64,000 nt of DNA from Haloplanus natans DSM 17983 (GCF_000427685.1 NZ_ATYM01000003.1:124001-188000); one strand, 5' to 3'; counted from the first letter of the stretch, positions 37,303 to 47,000 are shown. The notes: generated by a model not told the origin, from the letters alone. Made by a program: numbers and translations.

Positions 37303-38446
37303 TTACCTCAATTAACAACTGCTCCAGATCATTTACGGTCTGGTCCCAAGAGTGCTGCTGAGCCCACTCACGAGCATCATTTCCGAACTGCTCACGGGCC
37401 TCGTCCTCGAATAGCTGGACTACCCGCGAAGCGAATGCGTCGTGATCGCCTTCTGGGACGAGATAACCGGTTGTGCCGTCGCAAATCGAATCACGAAGGC
37501 CAGCAATATTATTGCCGACAGCTGGCGTGGCACACGCGTTAGCTTCGAGGACTACAATTCCCCAACCCTCTATACGACTCGGGGCGATATATACCCACGC
37601 TGACTGGAGCAACTCAACTTTCTGATCCAAGGAGACGAACCCATGGAATGTGGCCGTTTCCGTACGCTCACAGTATTCCGCGATCTCCTCACGGAGTGGT
37701 CCGTCACGACCAGCAACGTCGAGTGCCACAGGCTCGGTGGCCTGATCGGTTATCGACTGATGGATCTCGGGGATACGATCAACTCCCTTGTAGCGTTCCA
37801 GTCCCCCAATGTAGAGAATACGCGGCGTTTTGGACTCCGAACCGGGGGTATACCGATCAGTATCGATCCCGTTAGTGATCTCGGCGACTGTCGCCGGATC
37901 GTGGCCCCGAGAAACCAGTTCCGCGGTCGTGCTTGGGCTCACACTGACGGTTGGATTCTCACGCTCTCGGAGTACACCTGCCCACTGGGCCAGGAAGCCA
38001 AACAGGTTCTGAGGAAACGGATGAGTTTCGAAAAACGAGTCGATGGCGATATGATGAAAGATCGAGACTCGTGGCCGGCGGGTGAAAACTGGCCAGGGAA
38101 GCGGCGTATTGACGGTGTAGACGACATCCGGTGAGACGCGATATTGGTACCAGTAGAAGTAGATAGAGACGAAGAGATACGAGACCACCACATCCCATGG
38201 GGAACCAATTCGGTCGTCGATCCCAACGCGGCGAATAATGACACCGTTGTCAATAACTGTCCGGTCCTGGCCTTCGTCTGCCCCCGTCAGAAGGTAAACG
38301 CTATGACCCCGGTCGGTAAGGCGCGTAAGTGTTTCTTCAAGGTTGTGTTCCGACCCACCGGCCTTCGAGTGGTGCCAACTCCGCTTGTTAAGAGCCAAAA
38401 TACAACGTCGATCAGTGCACCCCTGATCGACCTCAGATGCGGACAC
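37289..38446 (-). CDS. Family 4 glycosyltransferase
   Basis: The 385-residue GT-B enzyme has KRSWHHSKAGGSEHNLEETL near the N-terminus, ILYIGGLERYKGVDRIPEI mid-protein, and the donor motif APSRIEGWGIVVLEANACATPAVG at about 285-308. It is the first gene of the leftward GT4 operon and diverges from the sulfatase-like gene across a 114-base gap that must hold both promoters. Predicted to add a sugar to a lipid-linked glycan. Confidence 0.92.
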   Translation of the reverse strand: MSASEVDQGCTDRRCILALNKRSWHHSKAGGSEHNLEETLTRLTDRGHSVYLLTGADEGQDRTVIDNGVIIRRVGIDDRIGSPWDVVVSYLFVSIYFYWYQYRVSPDVVYTVNTPLPWPVFTRRPRVSIFHHIAIDSFFETHPFPQNLFGFLAQWAGVLRERENPTVSVSPSTTAELVSRGHDPATVAEITNGIDTDRYTPGSESKTPRILYIGGLERYKGVDRIPEIHQSITDQATEPVALDVAGRDGPLREEIAEYCERTETATFHGFVSLDQKVELLQSAWVYIAPSRIEGWGIVVLEANACATPAVGNNIAGLRDSICDGTTGYLVPEGDHDAFASRVVQLFEDEAREQFGNDAREWAQQHSWDQTVNDLEQLLIEVSDRA

Positions 38447-38560
38447 GATATATGTGACGACTTTCCGTGTGTGTTAATTCTTTTCGGAAATCAACCTGAC
38501 CCTTTCGTCCCGTTGTTAGCGTGAATCTTTTGACCAGCGAATCAGGTTGTATATGCAGTA

Positions 38561-40006
38561 ATGAGTAAGAATGTGGTATTGCTGGTTATGGATACGGCCC
38601 GGGCGTCGGAAACACGACACGTTCGAGAATATCTCTCCGACTCGAAACTTGCTGATCTCGCCGCTGAGGGGACTACCTACACCGAAGTATTTACGAGCTC
38701 GCCGTGGACCCTCCCGTCCCACACGTCACTGTTTACCGGGACATACACCTCAAAACACGGAACCCACGCGGGACACAAATCATACGACGGACAGTTTCCA
38801 ACGCTCGCTGAGAAGCTCTCAGCAGCAGGTTACGAAACCATTGGAATCACAAATAATGCCTGGGTCACTGATGAATTCGGCTTGGCACGGGGATTCGAGA
38901 AATTCCGCAAAGTCTGGCAGTACATTCAAACCGAAACCGATCTGGGCGAGATTAAGCTCACTACCCACGGCACCGATCAGATCATTGAAACCGCAAATGC
39001 GCTCCTGAACGGTGATCTGATAGCGAACCTTATCAACACGTTCTATGGAAAGTTCCTCTATCGGCGCTCCGATTACGGAGCGGCACGGACGAATACACTC
39101 GTTGAGCAGTGGCTCACTAACCGAGAGACGGACGATCCGTTCTTTCTATTTCTCAACTATCTCGAACCTCATCTGGATTACCAGCCACCAAAGGAGTGGG
39201 CGCAACCGTTTCTCCCAGACGACGCCACCTACAGGGATGCGATGGCAGTTCCACAGAAACCCTGGGAGTACGTCGCCGGCACCCTGTCTGTATCAGATTC
39301 GGAGTTTGAACTGTTACGAGCGCTCTACCGCGGGGAGATCGCGTATCTCGACCACCAAATCGGTGCCCTGCGGTCGCTGCTCGACCGACACGGCGAGTGG
39401 GAGGATACCGTCTTCGTGATCGTCGGGGATCACGGCGAGAACATCGGCGACCACGGCTTGATGGACCACCAGTACTCCGTCCACGACACGCTTTTGCACG
39501 TGCCTCTAACCATCACTGGTGGGGCGTTTGTGGACGGCGGCGAGGCCGACCGACTGGTCCAGATGCTGGATCTGTACCCGACGATCCTGAATATCGCTGG
39601 CGTATCGGTACCCGATCACGTCCAAGGGGTGTCGTTCCATCCTAACGCGGTGACCGAGCCACGAGAGCAGGTCGTAGCCGAGTATTGTTCACCACAACCG
39701 ACAATCGAACGCCTGAGCGAGCAGACGGGGGTCCCCCGGGAAGAACTCACCCAGTACGATCGATCGTTGCGGGCACTCAGAACCAGCGACTACAAGCTCG
39801 TTCGGGATTCGCGGGACACCGTCGAGTTGTTCGATATGACTACAGATGGCGAGACCGACCCTTGTACAGAGCCGAAGGTACGAGAGGAACTCGAAGCACG
39901 GCTCGATGACTGGCTCGCCTCCTTCGAGCAGAATATGGGCAATGGTGCGATTGATATGAGCGATAGTATGAAACAGAAATTGGAAGATTTGGGCTACCTG
40001 CAGTGA
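38561..40006 (+). CDS. Sulfatase/alkaline phosphatase superfamily enzyme
   Basis: The 481-residue protein has VVLLVMDTARA at residues 4-14 (metal-binding Asp), TSSPWTLPSHTSLFTGTY at about 46-63, and VGDHGENIGDHG at about 287-298 with the second metal site. In true sulfatases the nucleophile motif is C/S-x-P-S-R; here the matching position is T-L-P-S-H, so formylglycine cannot form. A Thr nucleophile suggests a phosphodiesterase- or phosphotransferase-like activity. Located with GT4 genes, it may modify the surface glycan. Confidence 0.85.
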   Translation: MSKNVVLLVMDTARASETRHVREYLSDSKLADLAAEGTTYTEVFTSSPWTLPSHTSLFTGTYTSKHGTHAGHKSYDGQFPTLAEKLSAAGYETIGITNNAWVTDEFGLARGFEKFRKVWQYIQTETDLGEIKLTTHGTDQIIETANALLNGDLIANLINTFYGKFLYRRSDYGAARTNTLVEQWLTNRETDDPFFLFLNYLEPHLDYQPPKEWAQPFLPDDATYRDAMAVPQKPWEYVAGTLSVSDSEFELLRALYRGEIAYLDHQIGALRSLLDRHGEWEDTVFVIVGDHGENIGDHGLMDHQYSVHDTLLHVPLTITGGAFVDGGEADRLVQMLDLYPTILNIAGVSVPDHVQGVSFHPNAVTEPREQVVAEYCSPQPTIERLSEQTGVPREELTQYDRSLRALRTSDYKLVRDSRDTVELFDMTTDGETDPCTEPKVREELEARLDDWLASFEQNMGNGAIDMSDSMKQKLEDLGYLQ

Positions 40007-40133
40007 CTTGAGCTAGTTGCTCGATGGTTGTACTCTTATGTAGGCCACAATCGATATTGGTTCCATAATAAGTACCGACGAGGCCAAGATTATACCGTCC
40101 GCCACGCTTGATGAGTGTATCGCGTATCGCAAA

Positions 40134-40872
40134 TTACCGATGACCCCGCTCACGAAGCACCTTCCCAATCTGGTTCCAGTCCGTCGAGACGTACTTCATC
40201 GTCGTATCCAGCTTCCGGTGTCCGAGAACCTTGGCCAACATGTGGACGGGGATTCCGTCTCCGTTCGGATCGGCAGGTTGTGTCCCGTTCGCTGAGTGGG
40301 ACGCCATCGAATGGCGAAACGTGTTTGCGGTCACGAGCCACCTCGTGTTCCCGTTGGCGTCTTCGGTGATCGGTTCGTTGACGCCCGCCTCTTTGGCCTG
40401 CTCTTTCACGATCCGACTGATGTAGCTCGGCCGCATCTTCGGCTTCTGCTGGGTGAGAAAGAGGTAGTCGGAGTCGGCTGCCGGCGCGTATGACTGGCGC
40501 TGCTTCTCGACCCACTCGCACGTTAGGTAGTCCAAATTCTCGTGTAGTAGACGTATCGGATGTAGTTTTTGTCGCCCGCATTTACCTTCGCCGACGTGAT
40601 TCGCATCTTGCGATTCCCGAAGTGGATGTCCGCAAGCTGGATGTTGGCCAGTTAGACTGATCGAACGCCGTATGTTACAGCAATCGTATCACCAGTTTGT
40701 TGCAGATGGCCGGCGAGCCGGGATGCTCGACAATCTTCTGAACGTCCTCGGGAGAGATGGCCACGACGGCGTCGTCCGTATCGCCACGCTGTTGGAGCAC
40801 CTTGACCTTCTGTTGGAGCGAAACCAAGGGAAAACTGAACAAAGCAGCGTCGAACGTCCCGAAAGGGAAATG
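40134..40872 (-). pseudogene. Tyrosine integrase, frameshifted
   Basis: Reading leftward: KVKVLQQRGDTDDAVVAISPEDVQKIVEH, then VIRLL with an in-frame stop, then in other frames a JTAF-like region and ADIHFGNRKMRITSAK, and finally an open 133-codon piece (40535-40134). That last piece has NTFRHSMASHSANG, the HMLAKVLGHRKLDTTMKYV box and the nucleophilic Tyr. The catalytic C-terminal half is intact but its N-terminal DNA-binding part is broken by at least two frameshifts. Separate from the integrase at 25 kb. Confidence 0.75.
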
Positions 40873-41727
40873 GACTACCCGATGGGTACCCCGTAGTTCT
40901 GATGTCGCGCTAGATGTTCGGTGATACGTTGTCTCGGTTGTGTCGGGAGAGAATTCAGATGGTCAGAATCTCCTATTAGGTTGCATCGGCGTCTTGTGCA
41001 AGTCGCTAGTTCGTCAACTCGATGTCCTTCTGTGAAGGACTCGTAATCACTTCTGCCAGAGTATCTGTCACTCACACGAAGAGAAGAACCCGGTTTTTTG
41101 ACCTAGAGACTACGTATAAAGATTGCCCAGCAAACAGTTCCTTCGAAGAGAAAATATCTGGATTAAACTCTGGCACACATAAAGAACGCACAGATCAGTA
41201 GTCCCAGATGATTGCCTCGAAGATTTGGTGCGGGCATTCATCTGGGTGATTTATCTCAGCCTCGAATTAGGCCTGCTCAATCGAATTATTCTGGAAGGCA
41301 ATTAACTGGGTTCTTTTTCCGTCTCCAGCACAAAAATCGCTCTACACGGCCGAAAATGGGGGTTTCAGGCGTCGGATCGGAGCCAAAAAAGCGCTCAGAG
41401 GCGGTTGGATGGGATTGCCTGCTCGAGGCAATCATCCGGGTCCACTGGCACCTCACCAGCCAGGCGGTACGCTTCTTGCGGCACTACCCCGAAGCGTGAC
41501 CAACGGCGTTCCAAGCCACGGCTGCTCTGCGATTCTCACTTGACAGTAGCAGCTCTCAACGCACGATTCAATTCCGTAGTGAAGCCAGTCACAGCGAAGG
41601 AGTTGCGGGATAATATTGAAACGAGCCACCAGCGCGCGGCGGAGCCGCGTCGCAACCACACGAGCTGTGACCGGCGGCGTATAGCGACGAGAAGCAGGTA
41701 TTTACGACCGGGTGATGAGTGAAGTAT
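40873..41727. other. Debris region upstream of the second GlmU-like gene
   Basis: I see no intact gene. On the minus strand about 41410-41520 there is a plausible C-terminal gene fragment (RFGVVPQEAYRLAGEVPVDP followed by DDCLEQAI and a stop) with haloarchaeal acidic character. The stretch 41090-41340 is AT-rich and has no recognised element. The promoter of the downstream gene is probably within 41690-41715. Confidence 0.4.
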
Positions 41728-42975
41728 ATGCAAACCGTCGTCCTAGCCGCAGGCGAGGGCACCCGAATCCGTCCCCTCACCGCCAATCGACCCAAGCCGA
41801 GCCTCCCGGTCACGAACCGCTCTCTCCTCGCACACACGCTCTCGGCGGCCGTCGACGCCGGCGCGACCTCGATCACCCTCGTCGTCGGCTACGAGAAAGA
41901 CGCGATCGTGGACGCCATCGGCGACGAGTTCGAGCACACGCCGGTCGAGTACGTCGTTCAGGACGTCCCGCGCGGCACGGCCCACGCGGTCCGCACGGCG
42001 AAGCCCACGCTCGACGACGAACCGTTCGCCGTGCTCAACGGCGACGTGCTCTACGACGTCGACTCCCTCGAAACCCTCTTCGAGTCCGGTCCCGCGGTCG
42101 GCTCCTATCGCGTCGACGACCCATCCAACTACGGCGTCCTCACCACGGCCGACGACCCATCCCAGCGAGTCACCGGCGTCGTCGAAAAGCCCGACGACCC
42201 GCCGTCGAACCTCATCAACACGGGCTCGTACGTCTTCCCCGCCGACGCGCAGGCGTGGCTCGACGTCAACCAGAGCGACCGCGGCGAGATGGAACTCACG
42301 GACGTGCTCGACCGCACCTGCGCAGAATATGACGTCGACGCCGTCCCCTTCGAGCGCTGGCTCGACGTCGGTCGCCCGTGGGAGCTCCTCGAGGCAAACG
42401 AGTGGAAACTGGAGGAACTCGACACCGACCTCCGCGGGACCGTCAGCGACGACGCGACCCTGCGTGGGGCCGTCGTCGTCGAGGAGGGCGCACACGTGAA
42501 AGAGGGCGTTACCATCGAGGGGCCGGCGCTTATCCGCGAGGGCGCGACTGTCGGCCCGAACGCGTACGTCCGGGGGTCCACCGTCGTCGGCCCGGACGCC
42601 AGGGTCGGCCACTCGGTCGAAGTCAAAAACAGCGTGCTCATGGCAGGCGCGACCGTGGGCCATCTCTCGTACGTCGGCGACAGCATCCTCGGTCGCGACG
42701 TGAACTTCGGGGCGGGCACGACGGTCGCGAATCTCCGTCACGGCGACGAAGACGTGAAGACCGTCGTCAAGGGCGAGGTCACCTCGACGAACCGCCGGAA
42801 GTTCGGCGTCGTCCTCGGCGACGGGGCGAAGACCGGCATCAACACGACCCTCAACGCGGGCGTCATGCTGCCCGCTGGCTCCCGGACGATGCCCGACGAG
42901 ACGATCCTTCGGACGCCGGCCAGTGACGACGCCGACGCGTCCGAGTCCGAATCAGCCACGAGGCAGACCGACTGA
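41728..42975 (+). CDS. glmU: GlmU-like bifunctional nucleotidyltransferase/acetyltransferase
   Basis: The 415-residue protein starts MQTVVLAAGEGTRIRPLT, has VQDVPRGTAHAVRTA and NGDVLYD in the uridylyltransferase half, and from about residue 245 a hexapeptide-repeat helix ending NRRKFGVVLGDGAKTGINTTLN, which matches the acetyltransferase half of archaeal GlmU-like enzymes. Expected role: glucosamine-1-phosphate acetylation and UDP-GlcNAc formation. It lies convergent to glmM across the orc1 segment, supporting the GlmU assignment over the paralogue at 8.3 kb. ATG at 41728 chosen over GTG at 41719. Confidence 0.85.
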   Translation: MQTVVLAAGEGTRIRPLTANRPKPSLPVTNRSLLAHTLSAAVDAGATSITLVVGYEKDAIVDAIGDEFEHTPVEYVVQDVPRGTAHAVRTAKPTLDDEPFAVLNGDVLYDVDSLETLFESGPAVGSYRVDDPSNYGVLTTADDPSQRVTGVVEKPDDPPSNLINTGSYVFPADAQAWLDVNQSDRGEMELTDVLDRTCAEYDVDAVPFERWLDVGRPWELLEANEWKLEELDTDLRGTVSDDATLRGAVVVEEGAHVKEGVTIEGPALIREGATVGPNAYVRGSTVVGPDARVGHSVEVKNSVLMAGATVGHLSYVGDSILGRDVNFGAGTTVANLRHGDEDVKTVVKGEVTSTNRRKFGVVLGDGAKTGINTTLNAGVMLPAGSRTMPDETILRTPASDDADASESESATRQTD

Positions 42976-42976
42976 G

Positions 42977-43089
42977 GACCGACCGCGCCCTGTCGAGCAG
43001 GTCGTCCGCCCGGTCGGAGTCACGCGCCTCGGCTGTCAGCCGGATCAGCGGCTGGGTCTCGCTTTCGAGGACCAGGACCCGCCGTCGTC
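42977..43089 (-). pseudogene. Decayed 3' end of a second glmM copy
   Basis: The minus strand reads VLVLESETQPLIRLTAEARD and then RADDLLDRARSVLSR, the C-terminus of phosphoglucosamine mutase. It aligns base for base with the 3' end of glmM at 45038-45150 (about 85 percent identity over the first 90 bases by my count). No stop codon follows and the rest of the gene is absent; its end overlaps the end of the GlmU-like gene region. Confidence 0.75.
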
Positions 43090-43148
43090 AGGGTCGACAC
43101 GAGTCCGATCCACTGTCGTGCCATCCTTGCCCCGTCTTCTCTCGTCGG

Positions 43149-44399
43149 TCACTCGAAGTACGTGATATCTGCGTCTCTGGAGAGAGCTTTTTTCACGATA
43201 TCGAGATCCTCGATGATGCGGTGTCTGTTGGTGATGCCGCGACCACGGCCGCGGCCGACACGCTCCGACCGCACCACCGAGTGGAAATTAAACTGCTTGA
43301 GAATATCGGATACGCGGCGTTCGGATACTGTCTTGGTATCCATAGCGGTCGCGATCTGCGTGTACTGCTCGTACACTGCCTGCGTTGGGACAGCCCCCTC
43401 TTGCTGTTCCGCCTGGAGAACGAGCGCACTAAGCACCAGCTTCGCTAGCTGCGTTTCCCCGTCGATTAGTTCCCGCACCCGGTTAATTTCGGTCTGTTCT
43501 TTGGCTTGCCGAGCGTGGGCTTCTGTGACCATTTCTGCGTCTTCGTCCTTTGCGATATCACCCGCGATCCGAAGGATATCGATCGCTTTGCGAGCATCGC
43601 CGTGTTCGCGAGCAGCCAGGGCCGAGACGAGCGGAATGACGTCGTCAGTCAGGACGCCCGGCTTGAACGCTTCTTTCCGGCGCTCGAGGATTTCGTTCAA
43701 CTGATTTGCGTCGTATGCAGGGAAGACGAGGTCGGTATGTTGCAGACTCGATTTCACGCGCTCGGAGAGATTGTCGGGATAGTCAAGCTGATTCGAGATA
43801 CCGATGATTCCAACCCGTGAATCGACGATTTTCTGATTTTCGCGAGCCCGTGAGAGTGTGCGGAGCACCTCGTCATCTTCGAGCATGTCGACCTCGTCGA
43901 ATATCACGAACACAATGTCGGTCATCGTGTCGACGATCGTCCAGAGTCGCTTGTAGTAATCTGATTTCGACAGCCCTCGAAGCGGAACGGTGACCCCCGT
44001 TTCGTCAGCGTCGTTCAGTTTATTTGCGATCGTTTTGACCGCAGCCGTTTCCGTCGTTTCCTCACCACAATCGAGAATTACGGTCTCGACGGACGTGCCT
44101 CGCTCGGCAGCCTCAGGTTTGAGTCGCTCCGTGACCATCCGCGCGGTCAGGCTTTTTCCCGTCCCAGTTTTTCCGAAGATGAGGAGAGCAGTCGGTGCTT
44201 CACCGAAGATTGCCGGATTCAGTGCATTTGCAACTCGCTGCATCTGTGTATCTCGGCCAACTACTTTGTCTGGGTCGGGCAAATGTCCGATTTCGAGTAA
44301 GGTCTTGTCGCGGAAAATGGGCCGGTCGTAGCGAAACAGTGGGTCGCCGTCATCATCAGGCGAACCGTTCGTGCCGTCCGTTCCGGAGGGGTGTTCCAT
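43149..44399 (-). CDS. orc1: Orc1/Cdc6 replication initiation protein
   Basis: The 416-residue AAA+ protein has Walker A GKTGTGKSLTARM (about 75-87), Walker B VFVIFDEVDML (about 160-170), sensor 1 IIGISNQLDYPDNLS, and a C-terminal winged helix (about 340-410) that binds origin repeats. It starts RYDRPIFRDKTLLEIGHLPD, as haloarchaeal Orc1 proteins do. I chose the ATG at 44399; an upstream start at 44510 would run through the promoter. A TATA box lies 24 bases upstream and origin-like repeats occupy the adjoining 450 bases, so it probably serves its own origin. Confidence 0.93.
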   Translation of the reverse strand: MEHPSGTDGTNGSPDDDGDPLFRYDRPIFRDKTLLEIGHLPDPDKVVGRDTQMQRVANALNPAIFGEAPTALLIFGKTGTGKSLTARMVTERLKPEAAERGTSVETVILDCGEETTETAAVKTIANKLNDADETGVTVPLRGLSKSDYYKRLWTIVDTMTDIVFVIFDEVDMLEDDEVLRTLSRARENQKIVDSRVGIIGISNQLDYPDNLSERVKSSLQHTDLVFPAYDANQLNEILERRKEAFKPGVLTDDVIPLVSALAAREHGDARKAIDILRIAGDIAKDEDAEMVTEAHARQAKEQTEINRVRELIDGETQLAKLVLSALVLQAEQQEGAVPTQAVYEQYTQIATAMDTKTVSERRVSDILKQFNFHSVVRSERVGRGRGRGITNRHRIIEDLDIVKKALSRDADITYFE

Positions 44400-44422
44400 G
44401 GACTGACTCTTCCATTCGAACT

Positions 44423-44434
44423 CATATAAATATA
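44423..44434 (-). promoter_or_regulatory. TATA box of orc1, next to an origin repeat
   Basis: On the minus strand TATATTTATATG ends 23 bases before the orc1 ATG, implying a leaderless transcript. A repeat TTTCGTGTGTAAA at 44443-44455 lies directly upstream, so Orc1 could repress or modulate its own promoter. Confidence 0.6.
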
Positions 44435-44442
44435 CAGTAACA

Positions 44443-44854
44443 TTTCGTGTGTAAATCGTTCTTAGAGCCGCTATGTAAGCTAGAAAATGGACTTTAACTT
44501 GTAGATACATTTGAAGTCATACTTCGAGTGTATCGCGACACACACGGTACCGTTTCGAGTGTAAGCTTTGTCAGAGGGAGATAGAATACTCCGTAGATGT
44601 GGTCCGTTATCCGAGAACACACACACACCCCCGCTTCGAGTGTAAACACGCGAAATCAATCGAAAAATACGAATCAAACGCCGAATTTCTAGAGGATGAC
44701 GCCACACGCTTATAGAGGCCTAGAACACGACCTCGTATCGGACCACCTGCAACGACCCCGACTCACCCGAAACGCTACCCTGCTCACATCGTACCGACAT
44801 ACACTCGAAACGGTGGTGTGCCCCCATGGAACATCCAGTCGAATACACTCGAAG
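44443..44854. other. Probable replication origin with inverted origin-recognition repeats
   Basis: Copies of (C/T)TTCGAGTGTA(A) occur in one orientation at 44522-44532, 44553-44564 and 44634-44646, with a variant TTTCGTGTGTAAA at 44443-44455, and in the opposite orientation at 44800-44810 and 44844-44854. The two groups face each other around a segment with an AT-rich core (about 44650-44695). Inverted repeats flanking an AT-rich unwinding region beside an orc1 gene is the standard haloarchaeal origin layout. The core resembles, but differs from, the canonical TCCAGTGGAAAC-like box. Confidence 0.75.
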
Positions 44855-45016
44855 TCCTCCCCCGACACTACAACGACGTCTGATAGATGCCGTGCACCGC
44901 TCGTCAACGAGCATACATGACATATCTCAAACTCCAAACCCCACAAATACAGGTCGCAGACTCGCTCGATACCACCTCAAAACTCATCTCGCGCCAACGT
45001 GTTCGGAGTTAATAAG

Positions 45017-46333
45017 TCACGCCTCAGCCCGACTAACGACCGACCGGGCCGTATCAAGCAGGTCGTCAGCCCGGTCGGGATCGCGCGCTTCGGCCGTCAG
45101 CCGGATCAGCGGCTGAGTCCCGCTTGCCCGGATCAACACCCAACCATCATCGAAGCCAATGCGGACGCCGTCGATCGTGGTGACGTCGTCGTACGCCGCT
45201 ACGACGTGGTCGCGCACCTGCGACATGCGCGTGCCCTTCGCGTTGGTCTCGATACTCTCACGCCGAATTGGATAGCGTTCGACCGCTTCGAGCAGCGAGG
45301 AGAGCGGCCCCGCCTCGTCGACCAGTTCGGCGAGTTTGCACGCGGCGAGCGGGCCGTCCGGACAGAGCGTCTCGTCGGGCCAGATCCACGCCCCACTCGG
45401 CTCGCCGCCGAAGACCACCGTCTCACTGGTCGCGCGCTCGGCGACGTGGACATCACCAACTCGCGTACGCGTCACGGACGCGCCAAGGGGCTCCAGCGTG
45501 TCGTCGACGGCGAGACTCGTGTTGACCGGCGCTGCGACCTCGTCGCCACGTGAGACCGCCTCCCGGGCGAAGAGCGCAAGCAGCCGGTCGCCGGAGACGA
45601 AGCGCCCGGTCTCGTCGACGGCCACCAGGCGGTCGGCATCGCCGTCGTGGGCGACGCCGAGGTCGGCGTCGGTGGTCGCGACCTGTGCTCGCAGCGATGT
45701 CAGAGTCTCCTCGGTCGGCTCGCTCGGGCGTGCGGGAAAGGAGCCGTCGGGCTGTGCGTTGATCGTCTCGACGGCACAGCCGAGTCGGTGAAGCGCGGTC
45801 GCGGTGACGCCGCCCGCACCGGTGCCGATGTCGACGACGACCGAGCAATCGCTAACCTCCGTGCCGGCGTCGACCAGCGCCTCGGCGTGGCGCTCGGTCG
45901 CCCCGTCCCACGACCGTTCGTTTCCGATCCCGTCCCACGTGGCGAGGTCGTAGTTCTCGGCCTCGACGCGGCCCGTAATCTCCGCTCGCCGTGACTCGTC
46001 GAACGCCTGTCCGGTGGGTTGCCAGAGTTTGAGCCCGTTATCGGCCGGCGGGTTGTGCGAGGCGGTCACCGAAATACCGGTGTCTGCACCCCGCCACGCA
46101 ACACTCCGAGCGATCGTCGGCGTCGCCGCGAGGCCGATGTCGATCACGTCCACGCCACACTCGCGGAGTCCTGCGGAGACGGCGTCCGAGAGGATCTCAC
46201 CGCTGTGCCGGGGGTCGCGGCCGATCACGGCGCGGTCGATATCGGTGCTCCCGACCGCGCGTCCGACCGACAGCGCGAGGGCAGCCGTGACTGTCTCGCC
46301 GATCGGTCCCCGTATGCCGCTCGTTCCGAACAT
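45017..46333 (-). CDS. glmM: Phosphoglucosamine mutase
   Basis: The 438-residue protein begins MFGTSGIRGPIGETV and has the phosphoserine loop SVTASHNPPADNG (about 85-97), metal loop DGDADRL (about 225-231), sugar-binding GGEPSGAW, and the C-terminal phosphate-binding RASGTQPLIRLTAE. It interconverts glucosamine-6-phosphate and glucosamine-1-phosphate between GlmS and GlmU. The assignment over phosphomannomutase rests on the pathway context. ATG at 46333 fits the family start. Its 3' end faces the origin; a decayed copy of that end lies at 43 kb. Confidence 0.88.
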   Translation of the reverse strand: MFGTSGIRGPIGETVTAALALSVGRAVGSTDIDRAVIGRDPRHSGEILSDAVSAGLRECGVDVIDIGLAATPTIARSVAWRGADTGISVTASHNPPADNGLKLWQPTGQAFDESRRAEITGRVEAENYDLATWDGIGNERSWDGATERHAEALVDAGTEVSDCSVVVDIGTGAGGVTATALHRLGCAVETINAQPDGSFPARPSEPTEETLTSLRAQVATTDADLGVAHDGDADRLVAVDETGRFVSGDRLLALFAREAVSRGDEVAAPVNTSLAVDDTLEPLGASVTRTRVGDVHVAERATSETVVFGGEPSGAWIWPDETLCPDGPLAACKLAELVDEAGPLSSLLEAVERYPIRRESIETNAKGTRMSQVRDHVVAAYDDVTTIDGVRIGFDDGWVLIRASGTQPLIRLTAEARDPDRADDLLDTARSVVSRAEA

Positions 46334-46632
46334 GGCTGGAAGTGGCATATGAGGGAATATATAACCGCTTGCCGCGGAGTGAGGGCTCCCCCCGGACCGA
46401 CACAGGTAAACTCGTGTCGAGGTGTGTGCCATCCGAGAGTCGCTCTCGCCACCGATCCACAGTCGACAGCCTGACCGACGCGAGGACGGGAGTCGCTGCC
46501 CACTGAGCTTCATGAGTCACGCCCGCTGGTCGTGATACTGGGCTGGTACGAATCTCGGTCGAATCACTCGCCGATAAAGTTAATTCGTATCGGCCGAGTT
46601 ACTATGGTGATAGTCGGCCTCCTTCGGTAGTG

Positions 46633-46908
46633 ATGCCTACTGGCGATAAGCCGACCGCGACCGAGCGTGCTGTGCTCGCAGCCGACGATGGTCGCGATAA
46701 CTCGACGGCCGTGTTGACGACCGTGACTGGCGCTGCGAACGGCGGCTACGCGTATCATCGTATCGGCGCCGACGGCCGTCCGCTGTGTGGGGCCGGTGGC
46801 CCGGAGACGGACCTAGTCAGGGTGACGATCGCGGCGGCCCGACGACGCAACACGGCCCCGTGCCAGCGGTGTCGACAGCTCGCTGAGACGGCGCCGGACG
46901 AGCGCTGA
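46633..46908 (+). CDS. Small Cys/His protein, paralogue 1 of 3
   Basis: This 91-residue protein shares a pattern with the genes at 47,001 and 48,750: a polar N-terminus, GGYAYHRIGADGRPLCGAG, an (V/M)TI strand, and CQRCRQL near the end. One His and three Cys could bind a metal, probably Zn. Family unknown to me; similar short proteins occur in haloarchaea. This copy is the most diverged of the three (no TEYVT segment). A GTG three bases upstream is an alternative start. Confidence 0.65.
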   Translation: MPTGDKPTATERAVLAADDGRDNSTAVLTTVTGAANGGYAYHRIGADGRPLCGAGGPETDLVRVTIAAARRRNTAPCQRCRQLAETAPDER

Positions 46909-47000
46909 TACGCACGCCTGCTGCAGGAGAGCCCGCACTGCTTGGCCTCGCGCCTAACGCGGACAATTATAGTCTCGACCGTTGTCTGGTTGGTGTGGCC

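Noticed and set aside
40672-40896. Small plus-strand gene (74 codons)
   Set aside because: Antisense to the legible N-terminal part of the broken integrase.
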